Below are positions 1 through 10,100 of a stretch of DNA of 64,000 nt, in pieces; position 1 is the first letter of the stretch; each line of letters starts with the position of its first letter. The translations under genes and the position numbers were made by a program. Origin of the DNA: Lentzea albidocapillata (GTDB lineage: Bacteria; Actinomycetota; Actinomycetes; Mycobacteriales; Pseudonocardiaceae); the NCBI RefSeq assembly GCF_000719115.1, contig NZ_JOEA01000027.1, positions 29,374 through 93,373 of the forward strand, read 5' to 3'. The notes below the pieces were generated by a model, which had not been told where the DNA came from, ran no database searches, and worked only from the letters and a program-made list of their open reading frames with translations.

Positions 1-30
1 TCCCGTTAACAGAAGGTGACCGAGGACTGA

Positions 31-807
31 ATGAACTACCAACGCTTCGTGGCGCTCGGGGACAGCTGCGCCGAGGGCCTGGACGACCTGCTCCCCGACG
101 GCCGGTACCGCGGCTGGGCGGACCGGGTCGCGTCCGCACTGGACGCGCCGGGCTTCCGCTACGCCAACCTCGCCGTGCGCGGCCGCCGTCTCGACCAGAT
201 GCTGGTGGAGCAGGTCCCGTCCGCCACGGCGTTGGAGCCCGACCTGGTGGTGCTCTTCGGCGGTGGCAACGACGTGATGTCCAACGCGACCTTGGAGCAG
301 ATCGCACAACGAGCGGACGCGATGGTGCGCGCCGTGACGTCGTTCGCGCCGACCGTCGCCGTCTTCACGTTGAGCGACATCTCGCACCGCATGCCGTTCG
401 GCCGGCGTATGCGCCCACGCATCGAGACCTTGAACTCCGCCATGCGCACCGCGGCATCCCGCTACGGCGCGATTCTGGTCGACGTGGAGGCCGACGAGTG
501 CGTGCACGACTCACGCTACTTCGGCCCGGACCGCCTGCACCTGTCGTCGTTGGGGCACAGGCGGTTGGCCGGCCACGTGCTGTCGGCGCTCGGCATCCCG
601 TTCGACGAGTCCTGGCTGGCGCCGCTGGAGGGCAAGGCCGCGTCCACGTCGGTGCTGGACCACTGGCGGTGGCTGCGCGACCAGGTGCTGCCGGTCGCGT
701 ACTCGCGGACGCGCAACAAGCTGATCGGGCGGCAGCCGGGCGACGGTTTCGTGCCCAAGCGCCCGGAGCTCGCGCCGCTGACCTGGCCGCAGCGCGTAGC
801 TCGCTGA
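31..807 (+). CDS. SGNH/GDSL-family hydrolase
   Basis: Predicted esterase or lipase of the SGNH superfamily, 258 aa. Block I is seen as GDS at residues 10-12 (nucleophile Ser12), the block II glycine lies near residue 51, block III is GGGND at 77-81 (Asn80) and block V is DRLH at 167-170 (Asp167, His170), so the full catalytic set is present. There is no signal peptide, so a cytoplasmic enzyme is expected. A GAGGA Shine-Dalgarno sequence lies just before the ATG. It converges on the acyltransferase gene with only 3 bases between the stop codons. The substrate cannot be read from the sequence. Confidence 0.88.
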   Translation: MNYQRFVALGDSCAEGLDDLLPDGRYRGWADRVASALDAPGFRYANLAVRGRRLDQMLVEQVPSATALEPDLVVLFGGGNDVMSNATLEQIAQRADAMVRAVTSFAPTVAVFTLSDISHRMPFGRRMRPRIETLNSAMRTAASRYGAILVDVEADECVHDSRYFGPDRLHLSSLGHRRLAGHVLSALGIPFDESWLAPLEGKAASTSVLDHWRWLRDQVLPVAYSRTRNKLIGRQPGDGFVPKRPELAPLTWPQRVAR

Positions 808-810
808 CCG

Positions 811-1563
811 TCAGGCCGACGCGTCCTCCGCCCGTTTGGTCAAGGCGTCCTTGGCCTTGCGGGCCATGTCCGCGATGTCCGCCCGCCGCTGCGCATCGGC
901 CTCGTAGTCGGCCCGCCGATCCCGCACCACCCGAGCCGGCATCCCGACCGCGATCTTGAAGTCCGGCACGTCCCCGCGCACCACGGCATGCGCGCCCAGC
1001 ACGCATCCACGCCCGACGCGCGTGCCGCGCAGCACCGTCACCTTGGCGCCGAGCCAGCAGTCCGGCCCGATCCGCACCGGCGACTTCACGATGCCCTGGT
1101 CCTTGATCGGCAGCGTGATGTCCTCGACCTTGTGGTCGAAGTCGCAGATGTAGACCCAGTCCGCGACGAGTGACGACGCGCCGATCTCGATGTCGAGGTA
1201 GCAGTTGACCGTGTTGTCCTTGCCGAACACGACCTTGTCCCCGATGCGCAGCGACCCCTCGTGGCAGCGGATGGCGTTGCCGTCGCCGATGTGCACCCAG
1301 CGGCCGATCTCCAGGCGGCCGAAGCCCGGCCGGGCCATGACCTCGACGCGCTTGCCGAAGAACACCATGCCGCGCAGGACGACGTGCGGGTTGAGCAGGC
1401 GGAACTTCAGCAGGCGCCAGTACCGCACCAGGTACCAGGGGGTGTAGGCGCGGTGGCGCAGGACCCAGCGCAGGGACGCCAGCGTGAGGAACCGTGCCTG
1501 CATCGGGTCACGGCGCGACCTGCGCCAGCGAGTCCAGACCGGGGCACCCCACATCGAAGTCAT
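811..1563 (-). CDS. Hexapeptide-repeat acyltransferase (LbH superfamily)
   Basis: Predicted O-acyltransferase of the left-handed beta-helix type, 250 aa. The middle and C-terminal parts carry isoleucine-patch hexapeptide repeats (IGDGNAI, IGDKVVF, IGPDCWLGAKV, VLGAHAVV), ending in the usual VGMPARVV turn, followed by a charged helical tail. The reading frame stays open for 170 codons upstream, but that part has non-coding composition because it is antisense to the LuxR gene; I chose the ATG at 1563 (MTSMWG), and Met38 (MQARF) is an alternative. The start lies 40 bases from the divergent regulator start at 1604, so the two promoters must overlap. Likely acts on a sugar or cell-envelope intermediate; the substrate is unknown. 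Confidence 0.8.
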   Translation of the reverse strand: MTSMWGAPVWTRWRRSRRDPMQARFLTLASLRWVLRHRAYTPWYLVRYWRLLKFRLLNPHVVLRGMVFFGKRVEVMARPGFGRLEIGRWVHIGDGNAIRCHEGSLRIGDKVVFGKDNTVNCYLDIEIGASSLVADWVYICDFDHKVEDITLPIKDQGIVKSPVRIGPDCWLGAKVTVLRGTRVGRGCVLGAHAVVRGDVPDFKIAVGMPARVVRDRRADYEADAQRRADIADMARKAKDALTKRAEDASA

Positions 1564-1603
1564 GCGCGGCACTTTAACTCCGGGCGAGGAGCGGAACGGC
1601 ATC

Positions 1604-4291
1604 ATGGCCATCGCGCGGCGTCTGCACGGGGAGGTCTGGGTGGCCGGAAGCGGTTCGTTGGTAGACGAAGTGGTCGCGGCGCTGAGTCCCCACGGGGTCG
1701 TGGTGGTCACCGGGGAACCGGGGACGGGCAAGACCTGGTTGGTCGGGCGCGTGCTCGCCGCGGTCGACCGGAAACGGGTGGTCATCGGGTGCCGCGGCTT
1801 GCCGGACGGGCCGTACGTGCTCGTGCGGGAGCTGGTCAGCGGGCTGGCCGGTGGTGACCTGAGGTCTGTCCTGGCCGCCGTCGAAGCGGACGAGCTGCAC
1901 CAGGTGTGCAGGGCGTTGCGTGGCCTGCTCGGCGCGCGGCTGGTGGTCGTCGAGGACCTGGAGTGCACTGACCACCGGTCCCGGCAGGTGTTGCGGTACC
2001 TGGTGACCCGGCCACCGGAGAACGCCGCGCTGCTGCTGACCTGGACGCCCGGCGCCGAGCCGCCGCTGGGCACCCGGCTCAGCTCGGCCGCGTCGGCCGG
2101 CCTGCACCACGTCGAGGTCGGGCCGTGGACCGCGGCCGAGATGGCGGCGTTCGTCGGACGATCGTGCGCCGACGAACTGCACGAGCTGACCGGCGGCGTG
2201 CCGGTGCTGGTGCACGCACTGGTGAACCATCTGTCCTCTGAGGAGGATCAGCCACGCGAAGCGTTGAGACGCAAAGGGGTTCCCCGGTCGATCAGCGAGC
2301 TGGTCGAGCAGCGGCTGGCGTCGTTGCCCGAACAGGCACGGCGGGTGGTCGCCGCCGCCGCGCTGTCGCGGGGTCCGGTGTCGATCTCGTTGCTCGGCGA
2401 GGTGTGCGGGCTCGGGGCACCGGAAGTGGAGGCGGCATTGGCCGCCGCCGTGGACACCGGTGTCATGGCGTCCACGGACGGCCGCGCATTCACGTTCCAC
2501 CCGCCGGTGAGCGGGATCGTCGTGGAGCGAGGGCTGCACCCGATCGAACGCCGGCGCGGGCACGCGGCGTACGTCGCGGCGATGCACCGGGATCAGGACG
2601 CGCTGGCGGACCTGGTCTTCCACAGCCGGTCGGCGGGGGACCTGGTCACGGCCGCCCGGTACGCCGAACGCGCGGTCCAACACATGACCACAGCGGACGC
2701 GATCGAGCTGTTGCAGGAGCTGCTGGCCGAGCCGGACCTGCCCCGCGCCCAGCGGGGTGCCCTCGCGGTCCGGCTGGGGCGCCTGGGTCTGAACAGTCTC
2801 GCGTACGACGACACGGTCGCGCTGCTGCGCGGCATCCTCGCCGACGGGCGGCTCCCTGCCGGGATGCGCGGCGAGCTGCGGCTCGATCTGGCACTGCTGC
2901 TGGCGAACCAGGCGGGCGACGGCGACAGCGGCCGCGCCCAGCTCCGGGTGGCGATCGCCGAACTGGGCCGTCGTCCGGCGCTGGCGGCCCGCGCCATGTC
3001 GGCCCTGGCCATTCCCTACTGGGGAAACTGCCATGTGGCCGAGCATGTGCGGTGGCTGACCGAGGTCGAGCGGACCGTGCCCGACCGCGGTGATCCGGTG
3101 CTGCTTCTCGCGATCGCGGTCAACCGGGCGAGCACGCTGGCGCAGATCGGTGACCCGCGCGCCTGGGACGCCATCGCCGAGCTCCCCGCGGACGGGGCGA
3201 CGATCGGTGAACGCCGCGAGCTTCTGCGCGGCTGCGCCAACTTCTCCGACACCGCGATCGCCCTGGGGCATCACCTGGCGGCAGCGGACTTCCTCACGCG
3301 GGCGGAGGACCTCGCGAGCCGCAGCGGGCCGTCGTACCCGTGGCAGATGGCCACGTCGAACCAGCTGCGGCTCGACCACGTCACCGGCCGGTGGGACGGC
3401 CTCGCCGAACGCGCCAGGGCCTACCTGGAGATCGCCACGCACACCACGTTCGTCGCCGTCGACGCCTCACTCGTGCTGGCGCAGCTCGCGCTGGCCAGAG
3501 GCGAGTGGGACGAAGCCGAGGAATACCTTGGGGCACACGGGCTTCGTTCGATGAACGGGTGGTATGGGCCGGTGGTGATCTGCGCCGCCGCGACGCGGGT
3601 TCGGCTCGCGCTGGTCCGCGGGCGGATCGCGGAGGCCGTCGACGAACTGGCGGAGACGGTTGAGATCCTGCGAAGCAAGGGCATCTGGGCGTGGGCGACC
3701 GAGCTCGTCGATGCCGGGGTGGAGGCCCTGCTTCTCGCCGGTGACGCGGCGCGGGCAGAGCGGTTGCTGGACGAGTTCGCCGCGGATGTGGCCGAACGTG
3801 ACTGTCCGTTCGCGCACTCGATGGTTCCGTTCGGGCGGGCGGCGATCGCCGCGGCGCGGGAACGGTTCGACGACGCGGCGACGCTGTACGACGAAGCCAC
3901 GACGCTGCTCGCCGCGCTCCCCCGGCCGTACGAGCAGGCTCGTGCCCTGGAAGCCGCCGCGCGGTGCCTGCCGCCGTCGTCCGGGCTGCTCGCGGAGGCG
4001 ACCAGGCTGTTCACCACGCTCGGCGCGACGTGGAACCTTGCCCGCTGCGACCACCTCGTGCGCGAGCACGGCGGCACCACCGGCGCGCGCCCCGGCCGCC
4101 GGGGTTACGGCACGGAGCTGTCGCCGAGGGAACGCCAGGTGGCTCGTCTGCTCGCCCTCGGCCGCACGAACCGGCAGATCGCCGAGGTGCTGTTCCTGTC
4201 GCCACGCACGGTCGAACGACACGCCGCCAGCGTCCTGCGCAAGCTCGGCGCCACCGGCCGCGACGAGCTGCGGCCGGAGGACCACGGCTGA
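1604..4291 (+). CDS. Large ATP-binding LuxR-family transcriptional regulator (LAL type)
   Basis: 895-aa regulator of the LAL/STAND type. An N-terminal NTPase has Walker A GEPGTGKT at residues 37-44 and a Walker B-like LVVVEDLE stretch near residue 117. A long alpha-helical, TPR-like middle follows. A C-terminal LuxR HTH (LSPRERQVARLLALGRTNRQ through the recognition helix SPRTVERHAASVLRKLG) occupies about residues 835-890. I chose the ATG at 1604, which has a GAGGAG ribosome site 12 bases upstream; the frame is open 40 codons further up. It is divergent from the acyltransferase gene, and the target genes cannot be told. Such proteins usually activate nearby catabolic or secondary-metabolite genes in response to a small ligand. 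Confidence 0.85.
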   Translation: MAIARRLHGEVWVAGSGSLVDEVVAALSPHGVVVVTGEPGTGKTWLVGRVLAAVDRKRVVIGCRGLPDGPYVLVRELVSGLAGGDLRSVLAAVEADELHQVCRALRGLLGARLVVVEDLECTDHRSRQVLRYLVTRPPENAALLLTWTPGAEPPLGTRLSSAASAGLHHVEVGPWTAAEMAAFVGRSCADELHELTGGVPVLVHALVNHLSSEEDQPREALRRKGVPRSISELVEQRLASLPEQARRVVAAAALSRGPVSISLLGEVCGLGAPEVEAALAAAVDTGVMASTDGRAFTFHPPVSGIVVERGLHPIERRRGHAAYVAAMHRDQDALADLVFHSRSAGDLVTAARYAERAVQHMTTADAIELLQELLAEPDLPRAQRGALAVRLGRLGLNSLAYDDTVALLRGILADGRLPAGMRGELRLDLALLLANQAGDGDSGRAQLRVAIAELGRRPALAARAMSALAIPYWGNCHVAEHVRWLTEVERTVPDRGDPVLLLAIAVNRASTLAQIGDPRAWDAIAELPADGATIGERRELLRGCANFSDTAIALGHHLAAADFLTRAEDLASRSGPSYPWQMATSNQLRLDHVTGRWDGLAERARAYLEIATHTTFVAVDASLVLAQLALARGEWDEAEEYLGAHGLRSMNGWYGPVVICAAATRVRLALVRGRIAEAVDELAETVEILRSKGIWAWATELVDAGVEALLLAGDAARAERLLDEFAADVAERDCPFAHSMVPFGRAAIAAARERFDDAATLYDEATTLLAALPRPYEQARALEAAARCLPPSSGLLAEATRLFTTLGATWNLARCDHLVREHGGTTGARPGRRGYGTELSPRERQVARLLALGRTNRQIAEVLFLSPRTVERHAASVLRKLGATGRDELRPEDHG

Positions 4292-4409
4292 TCGAACGCG
4301 TAACCCTACGCACGATTTCCGGCGTTGTTCCCCGCGGTCTTCTCCTCGGACAGTTGCCGCACCGCAACTCGTTTGCGGCCCTGCGAATACCCTGCGAGAG
4401 GACCCAACC

Positions 4410-6185
4410 GTGCGCACATTCACCACTGCGCTGCTCACCGGAGCCGCAGCGCTGGCGCTGACATCAACCGCCCTCACCGGCGTCTCCGCGGCGGCACCGG
4501 CCGAGTCCGGGTACGTCGTCGTTCTGCACGGCACCCAGGACGCGGCCTCGTTCGCCGCCGGGCACGTCGACCGGCACGGCGGCCAGGTCAGCCACGTCTA
4601 CCGGCACGCGCTGCGTGGATTCTCGGCCACCCTGTCTCCCAGTGGCGCCGACGCGCTGCGCCGCGACCCGAGGGTCGCCTCGGTCGAACCGGACCGGGTC
4701 GTGCACACCACCGACACCGTCCCCACCGGCGTCGACCGCGCGTACGCCACCGCCAACCCGAACCTGAAAATCAACGGCAGCAACGACTACAGCGTCGACG
4801 TCGACGTCGCGGTGATCGACACCGGGGTCGCCCAGCACCCCGACCTGACCGTCGTGGCCCGCGCGAACTGTGTCAACAGCACCACCTGCGCCCCCAACTC
4901 CGGCGCTGACGACCACGGCCACGGCACCCACGTGGCGGGCACGATCGGCGCCCGCGACGACGGCAACGGAGTTGTCGGTATCGCCCCCGGCGCCCGCATC
5001 TGGTCGGCCAAGGTCCTGAACGCCAGTGGAAGCGGCAACCTGTCCGGGGTCACCGCCGGCGTCGACTGGGTCGCCGCGAACGCCGCCGAGATCGAGGTGG
5101 CGAACATGAGCCTCGGCTGCGACAACTGCACCGACGCCGCGCTCGGCCAGGCCATCACCAACGCGGTGGCCAAGGGCGTGGTGTTCGTCGTGGCCGCGGG
5201 CAACAACGACAAGGACGCCAGGACGTTCTTCCCAGCCAACCACCCGGACGTCGTCACGGTGTCCGCGCTCGCCGACTTCAATGGCAAGCCAGGCGGCGGG
5301 ACCGGATCGACGTGCCGCGCCGACCAGGACGACACCCTGGCCGACTTCAGCAACTTCGGCTCCACGGTGGAGATCACCGCGCCCGGCACGTGCATCAACT
5401 CGACGTTCCTCGACGGCGGGTACAAGGTGCTGAGCGGCACCTCCATGGCCGCGCCGCACGTCGCGGGTGCCGCCGGTCTGCTCACGGCGAACGGCAACCG
5501 CGCCACCGGCCGCGACGGCGTCCTCGCCGTGCGGCAGCGGCTGATCGACACCGCGAACACCGACTGGACCGACGACTCGGGCGACAACGTCAAGGAACCG
5601 CTGCTCGACGTGCGGTCCACTCAGGACTACCCGGCGGGCGCCGCGGACCCCGGCCGCCCGACCGCGGCGTTCACCAGTGCCTGCTCCACGTCGAACACCA
5701 CCTGCTCGTTCGACGCGGCCGGTTCGACCGACACCGACGGCACCATCACCGGCTACGCCTGGGACTTCGGCGACGGCAGCACCGGTACCGGCAAGACGGC
5801 CGGGCACACCTACGGCAAGGCGGCCTACTACAGCGTCCGGCTGACCGTGACCGACAACGCGGGCAAGACGAACACCACCCGCCGCATGGTCAAGGCGGGC
5901 GACCTGCCTCCCACGGCCGCGTTCACCGCCCGTTGCCAGCGCGGGACCTGCTCCTTCGACGGCAGCGCGTCGACGGACGAGGAAGGCGCCGTCGGCGGCC
6001 ACGCGTGGGCCTTCGACGACGGCACCACCGGAACCGGCAGGACGATCTCGCACAGCTACCCCAACGTCTCCCGCGTCTACCAGGTGAAGCTGACCGTCAC
6101 CGACAGCCGCGGCCAGACAGGCAGCACCACCCGCGAGGTCCGCTGCTCGAAGCACATCACCACCCCGCTCTGTTTCACCTTCTGA
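4410..6185 (+). CDS. Secreted subtilisin-like serine protease (S8) with two PKD domains
   Basis: 591-aa exported protease. The start is a GTG with a GAGAGGA ribosome site. A Sec signal peptide (residues 1-28, cleavage near VSA-AAP) is followed by an inhibitor_I9 propeptide (about 35-100). The S8 catalytic domain has Asp137 (VIDTG), His171 (HGHGTHVAG) and Ser345 (GTSMAAPHVAG), so the triad is complete. Two PKD-type beta domains follow, about 414-495 and 500-585; each has a Cys pair, and the first has the WDFGDG motif. The PKD domains probably bind insoluble protein or the cell surface. The reading frame extends 250 codons upstream but that part is antisense-like shadow of the LuxR gene. A strong hairpin follows the stop. 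Confidence 0.93.
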   Translation: MRTFTTALLTGAAALALTSTALTGVSAAAPAESGYVVVLHGTQDAASFAAGHVDRHGGQVSHVYRHALRGFSATLSPSGADALRRDPRVASVEPDRVVHTTDTVPTGVDRAYATANPNLKINGSNDYSVDVDVAVIDTGVAQHPDLTVVARANCVNSTTCAPNSGADDHGHGTHVAGTIGARDDGNGVVGIAPGARIWSAKVLNASGSGNLSGVTAGVDWVAANAAEIEVANMSLGCDNCTDAALGQAITNAVAKGVVFVVAAGNNDKDARTFFPANHPDVVTVSALADFNGKPGGGTGSTCRADQDDTLADFSNFGSTVEITAPGTCINSTFLDGGYKVLSGTSMAAPHVAGAAGLLTANGNRATGRDGVLAVRQRLIDTANTDWTDDSGDNVKEPLLDVRSTQDYPAGAADPGRPTAAFTSACSTSNTTCSFDAAGSTDTDGTITGYAWDFGDGSTGTGKTAGHTYGKAAYYSVRLTVTDNAGKTNTTRRMVKAGDLPPTAAFTARCQRGTCSFDGSASTDEEGAVGGHAWAFDDGTTGTGRTISHSYPNVSRVYQVKLTVTDSRGQTGSTTREVRCSKHITTPLCFTF

Positions 6186-6193
6186 TGCCCGCA

Positions 6194-6221
6194 GTGGCGC
6201 TGTGAGTCCTCACAGCGCCAC
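6194..6221. terminator. Hairpin after the subtilisin gene
   Basis: Perfect 12-bp inverted repeat (GTGGCGCTGTGA with its complement) around a 4-base loop, 8 bases after the protease stop. It has no T-tract, which is usual for actinomycete terminators. It separates the protease gene from the nucleoside hydrolase gene. Confidence 0.7.
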
Positions 6222-6274
6222 CGTGCGCAGGGGCACCAGCCTGCACGGCACGCGTCGTCGGGCAGGCTGGACGC

Positions 6275-7111
6275 ATGGCACACAGGCTCATCATCGACAC
6301 CGACCCCGGCGTGGACGACGCGTTCGCGATCGCGCTCGCCGCCCGCAGCCCAGAGGTCGAGCTCGTCGGCCTCACCACGGTGTTCGGCAACGTAGGGCTC
6401 GACCTCACCACCCGCAACGCCCAGCGGCTGCTCGCCTACCTCGGCCGCACGGACGTGCCGGTGGTCCGGGGCGCGGAAGGACCGGGCGGGGCCGCGGACG
6501 TGCACGGCGAGGACGGACTCGGCGGGCAGGCGCACACGTTGCCCGAGAGCGACACCGAACTCTTCGGCGACGATGTCACCGGCTTCTTCCGCGAGCGGCT
6601 GACGCCGGAGACGGTGGTGGTCGCCATCGGACCGCAGACCAACATCGCCAGGGCGCTCGACGCGGGTGTCGAGTTCCCGCGCCTGATCGTCATGGGTGGC
6701 GGGCTGGATGTCGGCAACACCACCGCCAGGGCCGAGTTCAACTTCTGGGCCGATCCCCAGGCAGCGAGGACGGTCATCCGTAAGGCGAACCCGATCGTCG
6801 TACCGCTCAACCTCACCCACCGGTGCATCGCCGACGCCGAGTTCCTCGCCAAGGTCGACCAGACGCTGAGCAACCTCACCGGCACCTACCGCGCGTATCT
6901 GGCCGGCCGGTCGGAGAACGAGGGCATCTACGTCCACGACGCCGTGGCGGTGGCCGAGGCGATCATCCCCGGCACGCTGAAGACCACGACGCACCTGCTC
7001 GATGTCGACGACGAGGGCGCGCTCGTCGAAGGAAAGCACCAGGTAGAGGTCGCGGAAGACTGCGATTGGCCCGCCCTGAGGGCCTTCATGGAGCAGCGCT
7101 TGTCCGTTTGA
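6275..7111 (+). CDS. Inosine/uridine-preferring nucleoside hydrolase
   Basis: 278-aa ribohydrolase that splits nucleosides into base and ribose (IunH family). The N-terminal signature DTDPGVDDA (residues 8-16), which binds calcium and ribose, is intact, and a GGGLDVGNTTARAEFNFWAD stretch matches the family's substrate loop. The C-terminal catalytic Asp region is seen as VHDAVAVAE. The length is typical. There is no signal peptide, so it acts in the cytoplasm in nucleoside salvage. A CAGGCT box 6 bases before the ATG suggests a leaderless transcript. It stands alone between the protease and GH92 genes. Confidence 0.9.
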   Translation: MAHRLIIDTDPGVDDAFAIALAARSPEVELVGLTTVFGNVGLDLTTRNAQRLLAYLGRTDVPVVRGAEGPGGAADVHGEDGLGGQAHTLPESDTELFGDDVTGFFRERLTPETVVVAIGPQTNIARALDAGVEFPRLIVMGGGLDVGNTTARAEFNFWADPQAARTVIRKANPIVVPLNLTHRCIADAEFLAKVDQTLSNLTGTYRAYLAGRSENEGIYVHDAVAVAEAIIPGTLKTTTHLLDVDDEGALVEGKHQVEVAEDCDWPALRAFMEQRLSV

Positions 7112-7155
7112 CGACAACTTCGTGTCGCTCTCTGGGGTTGCGCGGGCACGGTAAG

Positions 7156-7161
7156 TAGGGT
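7156..7161 (+). promoter_or_regulatory. -10 box of the secreted GH92 gene, leaderless
   Basis: TAGGGT ends 8 bases before the ATG at 7170, so transcription would begin at or next to the start codon. No Shine-Dalgarno sequence is present, which agrees with leaderless expression. The same arrangement is seen at several other genes in this window. Confidence 0.55.
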
Positions 7162-7169
7162 CCGCGACC

Positions 7170-10100
7170 ATGCAGCGAAGAGTCCTCACGACAGCTGCGG
7201 TGGCGGCGGCCATGACGTTCGGAGTGGTCCCTGCCTCCGCTCAGCCCGAAATCCAGGTGGTGCCCGATCCGGCGGCACACGTGAACCCGTTCATCGGCAC
7301 GACCAACCTCGGGAACACCTTTCCCGGCGCGGTCGTGCCGTTCGGCATGTTCTCCTTCAGCCCGGAAGCCAGTCGCGGCAACACCCTGCGCGCCGCAGCT
7401 CCCGGCGGATACCGGTACGACGCCACGAAGATCCGCGGCTTCAGCCTCACCCACATGTCGGGAACGGGCTGTGCGGGCGGCAGCGGCGACATCCCGATCT
7501 TCCCGCACGTCGGCGCCGTCACCACCTCGCCGACCACGGACGCGACCGACGCGGTCTACGCCAGCGAGTTCACGCACGCGGACGAGGTGGCCAAGCCCGG
7601 CCGCTACGACGTGACGCTCAAGTCCGGCGCCAAGGCCGAGCTGTCCGCCACCGAACGCACCGGTGCCGCGCGGTTCAGCTTCCCCGCGGACAAGCCGGCG
7701 ACGGTGCTGATCAACACGTCCAAGTCGCAGGTCGGCAGCAGTGACGCGCAGACCGTGGTCGACAAGGACAAGCGGACCATCACCGGGTCCGTGACCAGCG
7801 GAAACTTCTGCGGCTACATCAACCAGGCCGGCCGCCGCAGCTACTACACGCTGCATTTCGTGGCAGAGTTCGACCAGGAGTTCACCGAGGTCGGCACGTA
7901 CCAGGACAACGTTGTCACGCCCGGAAGCACGTCCTCCAAGGGCGGCACGACGTACGGGACGAACGGCTGGCCGGTGCTGGGCAAGGGTTCCGGGGCGTAC
8001 CTCGGGTTCGCGCCCGGCAGCCAGGTGGGCGTCAGGGTCGGCATCTCCTACGTCAGCCTGGACAACGCACGCGAGAACCTCAGGGCCGAGAACAAGGGTC
8101 AGTCCATTGAGGACATGAGGGACAACGCGTACATCGCGTGGCAGAAGCAGCTCAGGCGCATCGAGGTCGGCGGCGGCTCCGATGACGAGCGGACCAAGTT
8201 CTACACCGCGCTGTACCACTCGCTGTTGCACCCCAACCTGTTCAGCGACGTCAACGGCGAGTACGCCGGGTTCGACGGCAGGACCCACAAGATCGACAAG
8301 AGACGGCAGAAGGCCCAGTACGGCACGTTCTCCGGCTGGGACGTCTACCGCTCGCAGCTGCAGCTGCTCACCCTGCTCGAACCGCAGATCGGCTCGGACA
8401 TCGCGCAGTCGCTGCTCAACCAGGCCGAGCAGAACAACGGCGTGTGGGACCGCTGGACGCACAACGGCGGCGGCACCCACGTCATGAACGGTGACCCGGC
8501 GCCGATCGCGCTGGCCGCCATCTCGGCGTTCGGCGGCGACAAGTACGACCTCAGGTCGTCTCTGAAGTCGTTGGTCAAGGCCGCGACCGTGCCGACGGCG
8601 CTGGACCTGAGCAAGGAAGGCTGGGCCGTCATGTCGGTCGGGCAGCGGCCGTCGCTCGACAAGTACCTGCAGAACAAGTACATGCCGGCCGTGTCGAACG
8701 CCTGGGGTGGCGCGGCGGAGACCCTGGAGATCTCCGCGGCGGACTTCGCGATCAGCCAGCTGGCCGAGCGCACGGGCGACAAGAAGATCGCGAAGACGTT
8801 CGCCGAGCGTGCGCAGTGGTGGCAGAACAACTTCGACCCGGTCGCGGACAGGACCGGCGGCTACATCCGCAACCGCAACGCCGACGGCACCTGGGTCAAG
8901 GACTTCACACCGGACACCGGCAACGGGTTCGTCGAGGGCAGCAGCGCCCAGTACACATGGATGGTGACGCACAACGTCGCCGGGCTCGTCGACTCGCTGG
9001 GCGGCCGTGAGCGCGCCAACAAGCGGCTGGACGACTTCTTCCACAACGCCGACGGCACGTGGGCGTTGACGGGCCGCGGTGGCGCGAAGTCCGAACTGGA
9101 CAACGAGCCGTCGGTGAACGTGCCGTGGCTCTACAACTACACCGGCCAGCCCGCCAAGGCGCAGGAGACGCTGCGCGAGACCATCAACACGCTGTGGAAG
9201 AACGCTCCCGGCGGCATTCCCGGCAACGACGACCTCGGCGCCATGTCGTCGTGGTTCGTGTTCACCTCGATGGGCATCTACCCGCAGGTGCCGTCGCGCG
9301 CCGAACTGGTGCTGAGCAGCCCGCTGTTCACGTCGGTGAAGATCAACCGCGGTGGCGGCAAGGACATCACGATCACCGCGTCCGCCGCGAACACCGCCAC
9401 GAAGTACGTGCAGTCGCTGAAGGTCAACGGTCGCGCGTCGTCGAAGACCTGGCTGCCCGAGTCGTTCGTGGAACGCGGTGGCAAGCTGGACTTCGTGCTG
9501 GGCAAGGCTCCTTCCGCATGGGGCACGGGTGCCTCGGACGCCCCGCCGTCGTTCCGCGAGGGCGAGAAGCCGATCAGGCACGACCAGCCGTACTTCCTCA
9601 CGGTCGAGCCGCGGCAGCTCGTGGTGGAGCCGGGCAAGTCCGTCACGGCGAAGGTCGACTCGGTCAAGCTCTACGACGGTGACCCGAAGGCGACCTACAC
9701 GATCACCGGCTCGGACGCGCTCACGTTCACGCCGGCGACCGGCGCCGTGCCCGGCGACTTCACGGTCGCGGCCAAACCCGATGCGGCGCAGGGCTTCTAC
9801 GACATCACCGTGACGGTGAACGTCGAAGGAGCCGCGAAACCCGTGGTGCTGCCCCAGATCGTGAAGGTGGCACCGGCGGGCAGCATGCTCGCGGCCGTGA
9901 ACAACGTGGGCGCCTCCGCCGACGCCACCGGCGAGGGCGACTTCGACGGCGGCGGCTACAGCTACTCGCGGGAAGCGCTGGCCACGGCCGGCCTCCCGCC
10001 GGGCGGTACGGGCACCGTCGACGGCCTGACGTTCACCTGGCCGTCGTCGCCTCCCGGCCGCCCGGACAACGCGACCGCCGCGAAGCAGACGCTTGCCCTG

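Noticed and set aside
365..1006. Minus-strand open frame of 213 codons antisense to the SGNH hydrolase gene
   Set aside because: Its translation is Arg/Ala/Gly-rich with no family features; it is the usual high-GC shadow of a real gene.
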